DNA of 64,000 nt from Micrococcaceae bacterium Sec5.8 (GTDB lineage Bacteria > Actinomycetota > Actinomycetes > Actinomycetales > Micrococcaceae): NCBI GenBank assembly GCA_039636775.1, contig CP143429.1, forward strand, positions 3,100,001-3,164,000, given 5' to 3'. Both the position numbers and the translations under genes were made by a program. Shown in pieces: positions 26,482 to 35,636 of the stretch (its first letter is position 1; every line of letters begins with the position of its first letter). Below the pieces are notes generated by a model. The model did not search any database and had not been told where the DNA came from. It was given only the letters and a program-made list of their open reading frames with translations.

Positions 26482-26866
26482 TATGGTGGTGGAGACCCTG
26501 CACGCGCACGGCCTGACGCGGTTCCTGGCCGGCGTCGCGGGTTCCGGCGAAACCCTGCCGGCACTGCTGCAACTCGCGGGCCTGGGGGCCGGGGCGGCGA
26601 ATGCAGTGAACAACCTGCCGGCGTACCTTGCGCTGGAGCCGGTGGGCGACTCGCCGGTGCGGCTCGCGGCCCTGCTGATCGGGGTGAACCTCGGCCCTTT
26701 GGTCACCCCGTGGGCATCGCTGGCCACCCTGCTCTGGCACGAACGGCTCCGCACACTTAACGTCGAGGTCCGCTGGGGCGGGTTCGCGGTCGCCGGCCTT
26801 GCCGCCGTCGTCCTTACCGTGCCACTGGCGGTGGTGGCGCTGTGGCTCACCGCGGGGATGCGCTGA
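26482..26866 (+). pseudogene. ArsB/NhaD-like permease, 3' part, separated by IS
   Basis: The remaining 128 codons of the interrupted permease. They run from the base completing a Phe codon through MVVETLHAHGLTRF, LAGLGAGAANAVNNLPAYLAL and VNLGPLVTPWASLATLLW to the normal stop. GAANAVNNLPA and GVNLGPLVTPWASLATLL are the conserved second-repeat motifs of ArsB/NhaD proteins, matching the NTASLLLPVSNLTN loop in the 5' part. An ATG at 26483 could start a short protein, but a half-transporter is unlikely to work. Confidence 0.9.
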
Positions 26867-26918
26867 CCGGGCCAGGGCCCGTACCCTCGCTGTCAGGCGT
26901 TCGTGGAATCATGGTCAG

Positions 26919-27899
26919 ATGACCATCGCAGAGGTGCCCGCCGGCGTTGCCGCCGCGGCGGACGCCTCACTGCGCTGGCACCCGGGCGCCCCTTTCGACC
27001 TGTCCCAGACCCTGGGCACACTCCTGCGCGGGCACGGCGACCCGTCCATCCGCACAGCACCGGACGGACTCTGGCTGGGATTCACGACGCCGGCGGGCCC
27101 GGCCACACTCCGCCTTACTGCCGCCGGGCCCCGGGCGGACCCGGCCATCGACGTCCAGGCGTGGGGGCCCGGCGCGTGCGCCGCCGCCGAGTCCGTGCCC
27201 CGGATGCTGGGCCGCGATGACGACTGGTCAGGCTTCGACGAGCCTTCCTTCCACGCTACGCTCCCCCGGATGGTGGTCGAGGCACGCCGCCGGAACCACA
27301 CTGTGCGGCTGCCCGCCACGGGCCGCATGATCGATTCCCTCGTGCCGACCATTCTGGAGCAAAAGGTCACCGTCATTGAGGCCCGGCGCGGCTACCGGTA
27401 CCTGGTATACCGCTTCGGAACGCCGGCACCGGGGGCCGGCACCGTCGCCCCCGGCAATCTGATGATCCAGCCCACCGCTGAGCAGTGGCTGCGCATCCCG
27501 TCCTGGGAGTGGCACCAGGCGGGGGTGGGACCACAGCGGTCGGCAACCATCATGCGGGCGCTGCGCTCCGCCGCCGCGCTGGAACGGCTCGCCGGAGTCC
27601 CGGCCGCGGAGGCGTCCGCGAAGCTGCAGACTTTGCCCGGCATCGGGGTGTGGACCGCGGCTGAGGTGGTCCAGCGCACCCATGGGTGCCCGGACTCCAT
27701 CGCCGTAGGCGACTACCACCTCGCGGCCTATGTGGGCGCGGCACTCACGGGCCGCCGCACGGACGACGCCGGGATGCTCCGGCTGCTGGCCCCGTGGACC
27801 GGCCACCGCCAGCGCGTGGTCCGGATGATCGGCCTCAGCGGCTACCGGAAACCCACGTTCGGCCCGCGGATGACCATCCAGGACCACCGCACCCACTAG
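26919..27899 (+). CDS. AlkA-like DNA-3-methyladenine glycosylase (HhH-GPD)
   Basis: A 326-residue protein from ATG 26919. The C-terminal half has the HhH-GPD core: MIDSLVPTILEQKVTVIEA, then LPGIGVWTAAEVV (helix-hairpin-helix) and, about 20 residues on, SIAVGDYHLA, whose Asp is in the catalytic position of AlkA. No iron-sulfur cysteines are present, so it is not MutY or Nth. It would excise alkylated purines in base-excision repair. It lacks an Ada-type N-terminal domain. It follows the interrupted permease by 52 bp. Confidence 0.8.
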   Translation: MTIAEVPAGVAAAADASLRWHPGAPFDLSQTLGTLLRGHGDPSIRTAPDGLWLGFTTPAGPATLRLTAAGPRADPAIDVQAWGPGACAAAESVPRMLGRDDDWSGFDEPSFHATLPRMVVEARRRNHTVRLPATGRMIDSLVPTILEQKVTVIEARRGYRYLVYRFGTPAPGAGTVAPGNLMIQPTAEQWLRIPSWEWHQAGVGPQRSATIMRALRSAAALERLAGVPAAEASAKLQTLPGIGVWTAAEVVQRTHGCPDSIAVGDYHLAAYVGAALTGRRTDDAGMLRLLAPWTGHRQRVVRMIGLSGYRKPTFGPRMTIQDHRTH

Positions 27900-27917
27900 C
27901 CCCACCACAACGCGGGG

Positions 27918-29594
27918 TCAAAGCCCCAGCCGGGCCACCGCCTCCTGCCGCATGTCCACCTTGCGGATCTTGCCGGAGACGGTCATGGGAAAACTTTCGC
28001 GCACGTCCACATAGCGGGGAATTTTGTAGTGCGAGAGCTTGCCGCGGCAGTACTCGGCCAGGCTCGCGGCATCCAGCCGGGCCGCGCCGGCCTTCAGGAT
28101 GATGCAGGCCATCAGTTCCTCACCGTACTTGGCGTCCGGCACCCCAATGACCTGCACGTCCTGGATGTCCGGGTGGGTGTAGAGGAATTCCTCAATCTCG
28201 CGGGGATAGACGTTCTCACCCCCGCGGATCACCATGTCCTTGATCCGGCCCTCGATCACGATGTAGCCGTCTTCGTCCATCCGGGCCAGGTCCCCGGTGT
28301 GCATCCAGTGCCCGGCGTCAATAGCCTCTGCGGTTTTGTCGGGTTGGTTCCAGTAACCCTTCATGACGGAGTAGCCGCGCGTGCACAACTCGCCGATTTC
28401 CCCGCGCTGCAGCACCTCGCCGGTCATCGGGTCCACGATCTGGCTTTCCAGGTGCGGCATGGTCCGGCCGACGGTCTGCGTCCGCTGGGCCATGGTGTCG
28501 ACGCTGCGGGTCATGGTGGACACCGGCGAGGTCTCCGTCATCCCGTAACAGATGGCCACATCGCGCATGTTCATCTCCGAGATGACCCGGTTCATCACCT
28601 CGATGGGGCACAGCGATCCCGCCATGACCCCGGTGCGCAGGGTGGACAGGTCGTAGGAGGAAAAATCCGGCAGGGCGAGTTCGGCGATGAACATGGTGGG
28701 CACGCCGTAGAGGGACGTCCCGCCAAAATCCTGCACCGCTTCCAGCGCTGCGGCGGGCGTGAACCCCCGGCCCGGAATAATGGTGGCACAGCCGTGGCTC
28801 AGCGCGGCAAGGTTGCCAATCACCATGCCGAAGCAATGGTAAAACGGCACGGGAAGCACCACACGGTCGTGCTCGGTGTAGTCCAGCAGCTCACCGATGG
28901 AGTAGCCGTTATTCAGGATGTTGTAGTGCGAGAGCGTGGCGCCCTTGGGAAAACCGGTGGTGCCCGAGGTGTACTGCAGGTTGATGGCGTCGTGGGGATC
29001 CAGCTCGGCCATGCGCGCCTTCAACGCGGAGTGGGCAACGTCGTCGGCCCGTGTGAGCAGCTCCGCGAACGTCCGCTCCGCCGGCGTTTCGGGGACGCCG
29101 GCGGTGAGCGCCGGCAGGCCGGCGCCGGGCAGGAAAACGAGTTCGCGCAGGTCGGGACACCCGGCCAGCGCCTGCCGGGCCATGCCGGTGTAGTCGTTGT
29201 TACGGTCCGAAGGTGCCGAGACCAGCATCCGCATGCCGTTCTGCCTGACCACGAACTCCAGTTCATGGCTGCGGTACGCGGGATTGACGTTGACCAGGAT
29301 CGCGCCCACCTTGGCCGTCGCGTACTGCAGCATGGTCCATTCTGCGCAGTTCGGGCTCCAGATGCCGATCCGCTCGCCCTTGGCTACGCCCAGGGCCAGC
29401 AACGCCCGCGCCACCCTGTCGACGTCGTCGTTGAGCTTGGTGTAGCTCCAGCGCCGCGCCTCTTCCCCCGGCACCGCCGCGGCCTCGATCAGGGCGTCCT
29501 GGTACGGGTACCTGGCCACAATCCGTTCGAAGTTATCGCCGATGGTTTCCTCGAGCAGCGGAACGTCAGTGTCCCCGGCTGTGTATGCAAGCAT
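27918..29594 (-). CDS. AMP-dependent fatty acyl-CoA synthetase
   Basis: A 558-residue adenylate-forming ligase. LQYTSGTTGFPKGATLSH is the P-loop-like A3 motif, YGMTETSPV the A5 motif, and HTGDLARMDEDGYI the A7 motif. GRIKDMVIRGGENVYPREIE forms the hinge and A8 motif, and VSGKIRKVDM carries the catalytic Lys A10 motif. It activates a carboxylic acid to an acyl-adenylate and then an acyl-CoA. The overall wording fits medium- or long-chain fatty acids, but chain length is not readable. It faces a small ABM-fold gene divergently, across about 100 bp. Confidence 0.87.
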   Translation of the reverse strand: MLAYTAGDTDVPLLEETIGDNFERIVARYPYQDALIEAAAVPGEEARRWSYTKLNDDVDRVARALLALGVAKGERIGIWSPNCAEWTMLQYATAKVGAILVNVNPAYRSHELEFVVRQNGMRMLVSAPSDRNNDYTGMARQALAGCPDLRELVFLPGAGLPALTAGVPETPAERTFAELLTRADDVAHSALKARMAELDPHDAINLQYTSGTTGFPKGATLSHYNILNNGYSIGELLDYTEHDRVVLPVPFYHCFGMVIGNLAALSHGCATIIPGRGFTPAAALEAVQDFGGTSLYGVPTMFIAELALPDFSSYDLSTLRTGVMAGSLCPIEVMNRVISEMNMRDVAICYGMTETSPVSTMTRSVDTMAQRTQTVGRTMPHLESQIVDPMTGEVLQRGEIGELCTRGYSVMKGYWNQPDKTAEAIDAGHWMHTGDLARMDEDGYIVIEGRIKDMVIRGGENVYPREIEEFLYTHPDIQDVQVIGVPDAKYGEELMACIILKAGAARLDAASLAEYCRGKLSHYKIPRYVDVRESFPMTVSGKIRKVDMRQEAVARLGL

Positions 29595-29695
29595 GCTGGA
29601 ACGCTACCAATACTCGGCCGGCAAAAGAAGACCAAAGCTTGGATGTCCTACAAAATCGTCGGGATATGAAGCCGCGGGCCGGTAGGGTGAAAACC

Positions 29696-29974
29696 ATGAG
29701 CACACCCATCGACCTCCAGGCCACCTTCATCCCCAACGACGGCGAGTTCTTCCGTGTGAAGCTCGCACTGGAGATCGCGATTGAGGAGGTAGTCAACGAA
29801 CCCGGCTGCATCCGCTATGAACTTACCGAGGCCAGCGAGGACAAACTGGTGCTCACCGAGCAGTGGGCGTCCCAGGAGGACCTGGACAAGCACTCGAAAG
29901 GCACCGCGGTGCAGGACCTCAATGAATCACTCAGCGCGCTGCTTGCCGAGCCGGTCAAGCTCGTGAAGCTCTAA
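29696..29974 (+). CDS. ABM-fold small monooxygenase-like protein
   Basis: A 92-residue protein from ATG 29696. FRVKLALEIAIEEVVNEPGCIRYEL, LVLTEQWASQEDLDKHSKG and the closing beta strand match the dimeric antibiotic-biosynthesis monooxygenase (YgiN/LsrG) fold. Such proteins act as cofactor-free oxygenases or isomerases on quinone-like or autoinducer substrates, though many have no known activity. No partner gene indicates which applies here. Confidence 0.7.
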   Translation: MSTPIDLQATFIPNDGEFFRVKLALEIAIEEVVNEPGCIRYELTEASEDKLVLTEQWASQEDLDKHSKGTAVQDLNESLSALLAEPVKLVKL

Positions 29975-30001
29975 ACCCCCGGAGCCGGTGAGCCCGGGCG
30001 C

Positions 30002-30415
30002 CTAGACCTCGGGGATCTGGCTGCCGTCCTGCTTGTTAGTCGCCGCGGCGGCTTCGGCCTGGGACCTGGCCACGTGCGCGTGGACTTCCTCCATGTCCAA
30101 CGCTTTGACGGCGTCGACAACCTGCTCGAGCTGCTGGGCGTTCAGGGCGCCCGGCTGGGAGAAGACCAGCACCTTCTCGCGGAAAGCCATCAGGGTGGGG
30201 ATGGAAGTGATGCCCGCCTCAGCGGCGAGCTGCTGCTCGGCCTCGGTATCCACCTTGGTGAAAACGACGTCCTGGTGCTTCTCGGAAACTGCGGCGTAAG
30301 TGGGTCCGAACTGCTTGCACGGGCCACACCATTCAGCCCAGAAATCGACGAGGACAATGTCGTTGTCCTCGACAGTTGATGCGAACTGTTCACCTGTAAT
30401 GTTTACGGTTGCCAT
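30002..30415 (-). CDS. thioredoxin
   Basis: A 137-residue protein from ATG 30415. The thioredoxin fold is complete, with VDFWAEWCGPCKQFGP giving the redox pair Cys30 and Cys33, and the cis-proline loop in ITSIPTLMAF. It reduces disulfides in the cytoplasm, fed by thioredoxin reductase, which is not in this window. An extra polar tail of about 25 residues (VARSQAEAAAATNKQDG) goes beyond the usual 105-110 residues. It lies directly downstream of the thioesterase gene on the same strand. Confidence 0.9.
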   Translation of the reverse strand: MATVNITGEQFASTVEDNDIVLVDFWAEWCGPCKQFGPTYAAVSEKHQDVVFTKVDTEAEQQLAAEAGITSIPTLMAFREKVLVFSQPGALNAQQLEQVVDAVKALDMEEVHAHVARSQAEAAAATNKQDGSQIPEV

Positions 30416-30483
30416 GTGTCCACGGTACGCGAGCAGCCGGGGCTTGTCCCCCGCATTTCGCTGTTGGCATGTCCTGTGACGGC

Positions 30484-31029
30484 CTAGGCCCAGACGTGGG
30501 GGGCGGGGCGCCGCGCCCCGGGAAGGGCATTGGTTTCGCGCCATTCGTGGATCCAGGCGGGAAGATCCAGGTCCGCCGGCGGCGCTCCGAACTCGCGGAT
30601 GATGTCCTCCTGGCTGACCGGCTTGCCTTTGCTGACCATACGCGTGGCAATGAAGGCCCGGGCGTAAATTTCCCCGTCAACCACCATGCGCTGCTCGAAG
30701 TAGATCGCCTTCTCATCGAGTCCGATAATTTTCGTTTCGATGGTGTACCGCTGCCACAATTGCAGCGAGCGGCGGAAGGCGATGGTTTCCCCGGCCGCCA
30801 CGGGGCTCCATCCGCGGCGGCGCATGGCCTTCCACGTTCCGCTGCGGGCCATCAGGTCAAACCGGCCCAGGTCCATCAGCGAAAAGTACATCCCGTTATT
30901 GACGTGCATCGCGATGTCGATGTCGGTGGGGAGAACCTTTAGGGGCAAGGACGCGGTGTCCCAAATGCCCAATGCCGGGCGGCGGGAAGACGTAAAGAGC
31001 AGCAGGAGGGTGCGCAGGAGCAGGTGCAT
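30484..31029 (-). CDS. 4HBT-type thioesterase family protein
   Basis: A 181-residue hot-dog protein from ATG 31029 (MHLLLRTLLLL). In-frame ATG 31038 and TTG 31065 are alternatives. The PTDIDIAMHVNNGMYFSLMDLGRFDL block is a 4-hydroxybenzoyl-CoA thioesterase-like signature; the usual catalytic Asp lies in the DIDIAMHVNN segment. The N-terminus is hydrophobic and may associate with membrane. It is expected to hydrolyse an acyl-CoA or act as an acyl-binding protein. It is divergent from a GNAT gene and precedes the thioredoxin gene. Confidence 0.75.
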   Translation of the reverse strand: MHLLLRTLLLLFTSSRRPALGIWDTASLPLKVLPTDIDIAMHVNNGMYFSLMDLGRFDLMARSGTWKAMRRRGWSPVAAGETIAFRRSLQLWQRYTIETKIIGLDEKAIYFEQRMVVDGEIYARAFIATRMVSKGKPVSQEDIIREFGAPPADLDLPAWIHEWRETNALPGARRPAPHVWA

Positions 31030-31105
31030 GGCCACCATGTTACCCGTGGGTAACAATGCTGCCAAGGAGCGGGCCGGGGCCGTGCGCCCGTATTAGGCTG
31101 TGCGA

Positions 31106-31594
31106 ATGGAAACGGACCTGACCGTAAGGGCGGCCGTGGCGGATGACGCCGCGGCCATTGCCCGGGTGCACCTCCAGGCCTGGCGCGAAAGCTACGCCCA
31201 CCTCCTGCCGGCCGCTGCCTTGGCGGCCCTGCGCCAGGGTCCGCGGGAAGCCAGATGGAGCCAAATCATCGCCACTGCCGACTCAGACATCTGGGTGGCC
31301 TGCGCCGGGACTGACATCATCGGTTGGGCCAGCGCCGGAACGGGACGCGACGACGACGCACCGCGCCCCAGGGAGTTGAATGGAATCTACGTGCTGGCCA
31401 GTCATTACGGCTCGGGGGCAGGACAGCTGCTCCTGGACGCAGCGGTGGGTGACGGCGGCGCCTACCTCTGGATTGCGCAGGACAACCCCCGCGCTTTCGC
31501 CTTCTACCGGCGCAACGGCTTTGCCCTTGACGGGTCGACCGCCGAGCATGAGCTGGCCGGCACGCCGGTCCCGATTCAGCGGATGGTGCGCTGA
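31106..31594 (+). CDS. GNAT-family N-acetyltransferase
   Basis: A 162-residue protein from ATG 31106. It begins LTVRAAVADDAAAIARVHLQAW, the usual GNAT beta1-alpha1 unit, then DIIGWASAG and LNGIYVLASHYGSGAGQLLL, whose YGSGAGQ is the acetyl-CoA pyrophosphate loop (Q/RxxGxG/A type). IAQDNPRAFAFYRRNGF is the typical motif B. The acceptor is unknown; small-molecule or ribosomal-protein targets are both possible. It is divergent from the thioesterase gene. Confidence 0.85.
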   Translation: METDLTVRAAVADDAAAIARVHLQAWRESYAHLLPAAALAALRQGPREARWSQIIATADSDIWVACAGTDIIGWASAGTGRDDDAPRPRELNGIYVLASHYGSGAGQLLLDAAVGDGGAYLWIAQDNPRAFAFYRRNGFALDGSTAEHELAGTPVPIQRMVR

Positions 31595-31652
31595 ACGGGG
31601 CACTGCGCCCGACGTCGGCCGGCGTCGGGCCCGCCGTGCCCGGCCGGGAGGG

Positions 31653-32213
31653 TCACGCCAAAATGCGTTGGAAGAGGATGTGGTCCTGCCAGGACCCGGC
31701 GATGTTGAGGTAGGACCGCGCCACGCCGATCTCCGAAAAGCCGGAGCGCCGGAGGACTTTCTGCGAAGCGCCATTGTGCAGAAGCGTCGCAGCCTGCAGC
31801 CGGTGCAGTCCCAGATCGTTGCGCGCCGCGGCGACGGCGAATTCGACGGCCGCGGATCCGATGCCTCGGCCGGTGTAATCCTTGTCCACCCAGTACCCGA
31901 GGTGGGCACTGAGAAACGGCCCGCGGACGATCCCACTGAGGGTCATCAGCCCCACAATCGCATCGCCGTCCGTCAGGACCCAGGGAACATCGGACCCCGC
32001 GATGAACAGGGCCAGCTTGGACTGCACGCTCATCATCTGACCATCGACGGTGTAGAACTCTTCTGCCCGCAGCGGCTCCCACGGCGCCAAGTGTTCCCGG
32101 TTGCGCCGATACGCGGCGCTCATGGCGTCCGCGTCGGACACCCGCAGTACCCGCACCCGGACGCTGCCGGCCAGGACCGGGCCGCTGGAAGGCGGAAGCT
32201 CAGGTTTCGTCAT
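31653..32213 (-). CDS. RimJ/RimL-type GNAT acetyltransferase
   Basis: About 186 residues from ATG 32213. Four further in-frame ATGs lie between 32219 and 32237, and those at 32219 and 32222 sit best behind GAGG, so the start is uncertain. LGYWVDKDYTGRGIGSAAVEFAV contains the acetyl-CoA loop (GRGIGSA), and LHRLQAATLLHNGASQKVLRRSGF is diagnostic of the RimJ/RimL (GNAT 3) group that acetylates protein N-termini. The gene's 5' end overlaps the acidic tail of the upstream MgtC gene, so translation is probably coupled. Confidence 0.82.
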   Translation of the reverse strand: MTKPELPPSSGPVLAGSVRVRVLRVSDADAMSAAYRRNREHLAPWEPLRAEEFYTVDGQMMSVQSKLALFIAGSDVPWVLTDGDAIVGLMTLSGIVRGPFLSAHLGYWVDKDYTGRGIGSAAVEFAVAAARNDLGLHRLQAATLLHNGASQKVLRRSGFSEIGVARSYLNIAGSWQDHILFQRILA

Positions 32214-32940
32214 CGTCATCATCATCGTCCTCGTCATCGTCCTCGCTTGAGTCGGTTCCCCGCACGGTCACGCTTGCGACGCCGTGCAAGTCCATAAGCG
32301 GGAGGACAAGGTTGCGCAGCGGATGGCGTCCGAAAAACCGCACCTCCATCGATACCATCGGTTTCTGCTCGTCGCCGGTTCGCCGGGTGCGCAGGATGGA
32401 GGAGCTGAACCCCATGGTGGTGGCGATTTCGAGGATCTGCCGCAACACCCCCTGGCCGTCGGCATAGTCGATGTGCATGACACGGTTCCTGTCCACGGAC
32501 GGTATCCTGCGCACCGCGGGGGCAATGATGAACAACGTGATGAGGTGGAAGATGGTCAACACAACACCCAGGGACACCATGCCGGCTCCGCAGGCCATGC
32601 CCACCGCCGCGGATACCCAGATGGTGGCGGCCGTCGTGAGGCCCCGCACCACGTCCCGGCCTTTGAAGATGACGCCGGCGCCCAGGAAACCGATCCCGCT
32701 CACAATCTGGGCCGCGATGCGGGATGGATCCAGGACGGCTCCGGGCTCCCGTACGAATGCAAAGCCGTAGGCGGAGACCAACGTGAAGGCACACGAGCCG
32801 AGTCCCACCAGCACGTGCGTCCGGTAGCCCGCACTCTTTTGCCGGACTTGGCGCTCGATGCCGATCAGCGAACACAACACAAACGTCGCCAGCAGGAGTC
32901 CGGCTTCCACCAGGCTTGTGTCCGTGAAGAATGCGAACAT
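32200..32940 (-). CDS. MgtC/SapB-family membrane protein with acidic tail
   Basis: A 246-residue protein from ATG 32940, with GGAAGGGG upstream. Hydrophobic helices cover residues 10-140, including LIGIERQVRQKSAGYRTHVLVGLG and SGIGFLGAGVIFKGRDVVRGLTTAATIW, the MgtC core. An ACT-like C-terminal domain follows. It ends in an unusual run of about 15 Asp/Glu residues. MgtC-family proteins are inhibitors or sensors tied to magnesium limitation and ATP synthase in pathogens; their role here is unknown. The acidic tail is encoded by GAT/GAC/GAG repeats that also contain the next gene's start codons. Confidence 0.85.
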   Translation of the reverse strand: MFAFFTDTSLVEAGLLLATFVLCSLIGIERQVRQKSAGYRTHVLVGLGSCAFTLVSAYGFAFVREPGAVLDPSRIAAQIVSGIGFLGAGVIFKGRDVVRGLTTAATIWVSAAVGMACGAGMVSLGVVLTIFHLITLFIIAPAVRRIPSVDRNRVMHIDYADGQGVLRQILEIATTMGFSSSILRTRRTGDEQKPMVSMEVRFFGRHPLRNLVLPLMDLHGVASVTVRGTDSSEDDDEDDDDDDDET

Positions 32941-33032
32941 GCTGTCCCCTTCCTCAACCCTCGCAGCAGCGGACCGGCCGAGGATCACGATCCGGAATCA
33001 CTGTCCCCGGTGCTGACTCTAGCAAGAGGAGG

Positions 33033-33377
33033 TCAGCGCTCTCCGGACTCCTTTTCCGGCCCCCCGCCTGCTTGGCCGCCGGCCTCATCGTCAGGCGTTT
33101 GGTCGGGAGCTTCCCTGGGACTGTCGACGCTGTAGGGCGCCCGGGGCGCCCCGGAGTGCAGCTCATCCAGGCGCTCGTTCAGGGCGTGGGCGAGAATGTC
33201 CCGCTGGAGGGCCGGCAGGGCGATGGCCCCGTGAATGTATGCTTCGACCTCGAACTGTCCGGCATGGCCGCCCAGCGTAAAATATCTCAGCCAGAGCTCT
33301 TCGATGCTGACGTCGGCGTGCCGCAGCGAGTCGGCAAACCGCCGCCGTTGCTCGCTCTCTTCGCCGCCCAGGGCCAT
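33033..33377 (-). CDS. hypothetical protein in operon with ANTAR regulator
   Basis: A 114-residue protein with no family I recognise. The first 75 residues look helical (HADVSIEELWLRYFTLGG, ALPALQRDILAHALNERLDEL), and the rest is Pro/Gly/Glu-rich and probably disordered. Its start lies 15 bp downstream of the GAF-ANTAR stop on the same strand, so the two are likely cotranscribed. A partner role in that regulatory unit is possible but unproven. Confidence 0.6.
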   Translation of the reverse strand: MALGGEESEQRRRFADSLRHADVSIEELWLRYFTLGGHAGQFEVEAYIHGAIALPALQRDILAHALNERLDELHSGAPRAPYSVDSPREAPDQTPDDEAGGQAGGGPEKESGER

Positions 33378-33392
33378 GCCGTCGTCCTGCGC

Positions 33393-34115
33393 TCAGTCTT
33401 CGAAGGCCTTGGCCGCAGCCGTCAGTTCGGCCGCGACCAAGGCCAGAGGCTTGCCCGTCTGCCGCGAGATCATCATCAGTTCCCGGAGGGCCACTTCATC
33501 GTTGGTTCCGTTCCGGGCCATCAGCAGGCCTTTGGCCATGCTGATCGCGTCCCTCTGCGCCAAGGAATCCTGCAGGCGGTCACTCAGTGTCCGGGCAGCC
33601 TCGCGGGCGAGGGAGTGGACCACGAAGAGTGTCGCTTGTTGAGCGAAGAGTTCGGCGAGCCGGACCGTGCCATGGCCGGCGAGGTGTCCGCCGTCCGCGT
33701 AGACCTTCACGACCCCCAGCGCCAGCCCTCCGGACACCAGGGGGCAACTCACCGAGGACGAAATGCCAAGCGCCGCCGCTGCGGGCGCCCAACGCGACCA
33801 GCGCTGGTCGGAAGCGAGATGTTCCACCAGGACCGTCTCCCCGCTCGCCCACGCCGTAACACAGGGGCCTTCCTCCAGTTCGTACTGGAGCCCGTCCGCG
33901 GTGGCCACAACAGCGTCGGACGCTGCCGCCGTCGCGGGCTGCCCGGAGCGGTCCATAAGGGTTACTCCGGCACCGATCGCACCGGGGATCGACGCCGTCG
34001 CGGCGTCCGTAATGAGCCGGAGCGCCTGGGCCACCGTCTCTTCGGTCAGCAGCAGCTTCGAGGCCCGGGCGAACACAGCGGTGACCTCGTCGGCCAGCGG
34101 CAGTTCCACGCTCAT
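33393..34115 (-). CDS. GAF-ANTAR domain regulator
   Basis: A 240-residue protein from ATG 34115. An N-terminal GAF domain (GAGVTLMDRSGQPAT, LQYELEEGPCVTAWASGETVLVEHL, ISSSVSCPLV) is followed by an ANTAR domain (LAQRDAISMAKGLLMARNGTNDEVALRELMMIS). ANTAR domains bind paired RNA hairpins and act as transcription antiterminators, controlled by the sensory domain. The EEGPC core that is lost in the neighbouring damaged paralogue is intact here. The RNA targets are not identifiable by eye in this window. Confidence 0.9.
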   Translation of the reverse strand: MSVELPLADEVTAVFARASKLLLTEETVAQALRLITDAATASIPGAIGAGVTLMDRSGQPATAAASDAVVATADGLQYELEEGPCVTAWASGETVLVEHLASDQRWSRWAPAAAALGISSSVSCPLVSGGLALGVVKVYADGGHLAGHGTVRLAELFAQQATLFVVHSLAREAARTLSDRLQDSLAQRDAISMAKGLLMARNGTNDEVALRELMMISRQTGKPLALVAAELTAAAKAFED

Positions 34116-34359
34116 GTCCACCTCGGAAGTCCAGTACCAGCGCAATGCCTGCCGGCGCACATCGCCGCAGGATCCAAGCATACGGCGGCCTGGCGGGGCG
34201 CCTGTATTCACCGGCCCCCGCACAGCGTAGTGTCGCGGGGAGTGACTGCCGGCTCTCACCGGGTCAAGGCGCGCTATTTGGGTTGCGGGCGACCAAGAGT
34301 CCCCAGCCGCTGAGCCTTCGTGTCACACATGCCTGGGCGTTCGTAGGATTGAGGCCGGC

Positions 34360-35636
34360 ATGGTTTCCGGTACCGGCACATCTCCAACATCCGAGCAACT
34401 GCAGGACCTCCTCCTGGAGAGTCCGGGCTTCGCTGAGTTCCTCCTTGGGCTAACCACGCTTTCGGCGACGGTCCGTGCCTCATTGCCCTCCGGCAGGGCA
34501 TCACTGTGCTGGTTCCCGATGTGGCGGATACCGTCCGGTGGGAACACTACGCCACCACAGTCTCCGGCGAGGGCATCGTTTCGGTCCTGGCCGTACCGAT
34601 CGCTACGGGCCCAGGGGCGGCCGCGGCACTGAATTGTTACGCACGCTCGAAGGGCATCTTTGACCCCGCCACAGTGACAGGGGTGGAGCGCCATGCCGCG
34701 TCGATCTCGCGGATCCTGCGGCTGGCCCTCAGGGTCCACCCACCGGAAATCTACCCCGGGCATCTCCGCTCCGCCTTGAAGTCCCGGGCTATCGTGGACG
34801 CCGCCGTCGCCCTGATCATGGTCCAGAACAGGTGCAGCAGGGACCGGGCCATGGAGCGGCTGCACGTGGCGGCCAGGGCAACGGACACCACGGTCCACTC
34901 CATAGCCGCCGACATTCTGCAGGGGCGTCCCTCCCGCCAGCCGATGCCCCGCCATAAGATGGAAGAAGCGGCCGCCTTGTCAGTACGCGGCGGAAATTTG
35001 GGGGCAGGCATGCAGGATGACCACGCCATATCAGCAGCACGGCCGAAGGTAGCTACCGACGGCACGCTGCTGGATCTAGTGCTGGAAAGCACCGACGCCG
35101 ACTCCGGGGTGCAGGACTTCCTCGCCGCGCTGGCCAGCCTCGCGGCCAAGGAAATGTCCCAGCCGAAACGCAAGGTGACGTGTGGAATTACCCTCACCCG
35201 GCCAAAGCAGCCGTCCCTGGACTCGGGGAGCACCGGAGCCGGATCCGCCAGCATCCTCCAGGGCCTCCTGGTCCTCGACGGTGGTGACTCCGCCGCCGTC
35301 CGCCTCTTTTCGGTGCCCGCCGCGGCCTTTGCCCCGGATGAGGTGGCGCAGGCCCGGCAGTTCTTCGCTGACGCTTCCCGGGCGCTTCGCTTGGCCTTGA
35401 GGTTTTCCCGGCTCAGGGAATCCCGGGGCGACATCGCCGCCGCCATGCAGTCCAGGACCCCCATCGATTTGGCCATCGGAGCCATCATGGCCCAGAACCG
35501 CTGCACCCGGGAGGCCGCCTTCAAGATTCTGCGGAACACCTCCAACAACCGGAACCGGAAGATCCGCGACGTCGCGGCCGCTGTCGTGGCGTCCATCGCC
35601 GGCGATACCGACATCACGGCTCGGTTCGAGGCGTGA
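34360..35636 (+). pseudogene. double GAF-ANTAR regulator, disrupted by internal deletion and frameshift
   Basis: Frame 1 opens at ATG 34360 and reads a normal GAF start (FAEFLLGLTTLSATV). Near 34458-34462 the homology jumps to the next frame, which reads DGPCLIALRQGITVLVPDVADTVRW and then GIVSVLAVPI. The middle of the first GAF domain is missing and the frame is shifted. Then come ANTAR 1 (RAIVDAAVALIMVQNRCSRDRAMERL), a second GAF-like region that is also shortened but in frame, and ANTAR 2 (DLAIGAIMAQNRCTREAAFKIL). A GTG at 34506 could allow a truncated product. The stop overlaps the next gene's GTG. Confidence 0.75.

Noticed and set aside
28029..29669. A 546-codon plus-strand open frame opposite the acyl-CoA synthetase
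   Set aside because: The minus strand carries all adenylation motifs. The plus frame is a Gly/Arg/His-rich shadow.
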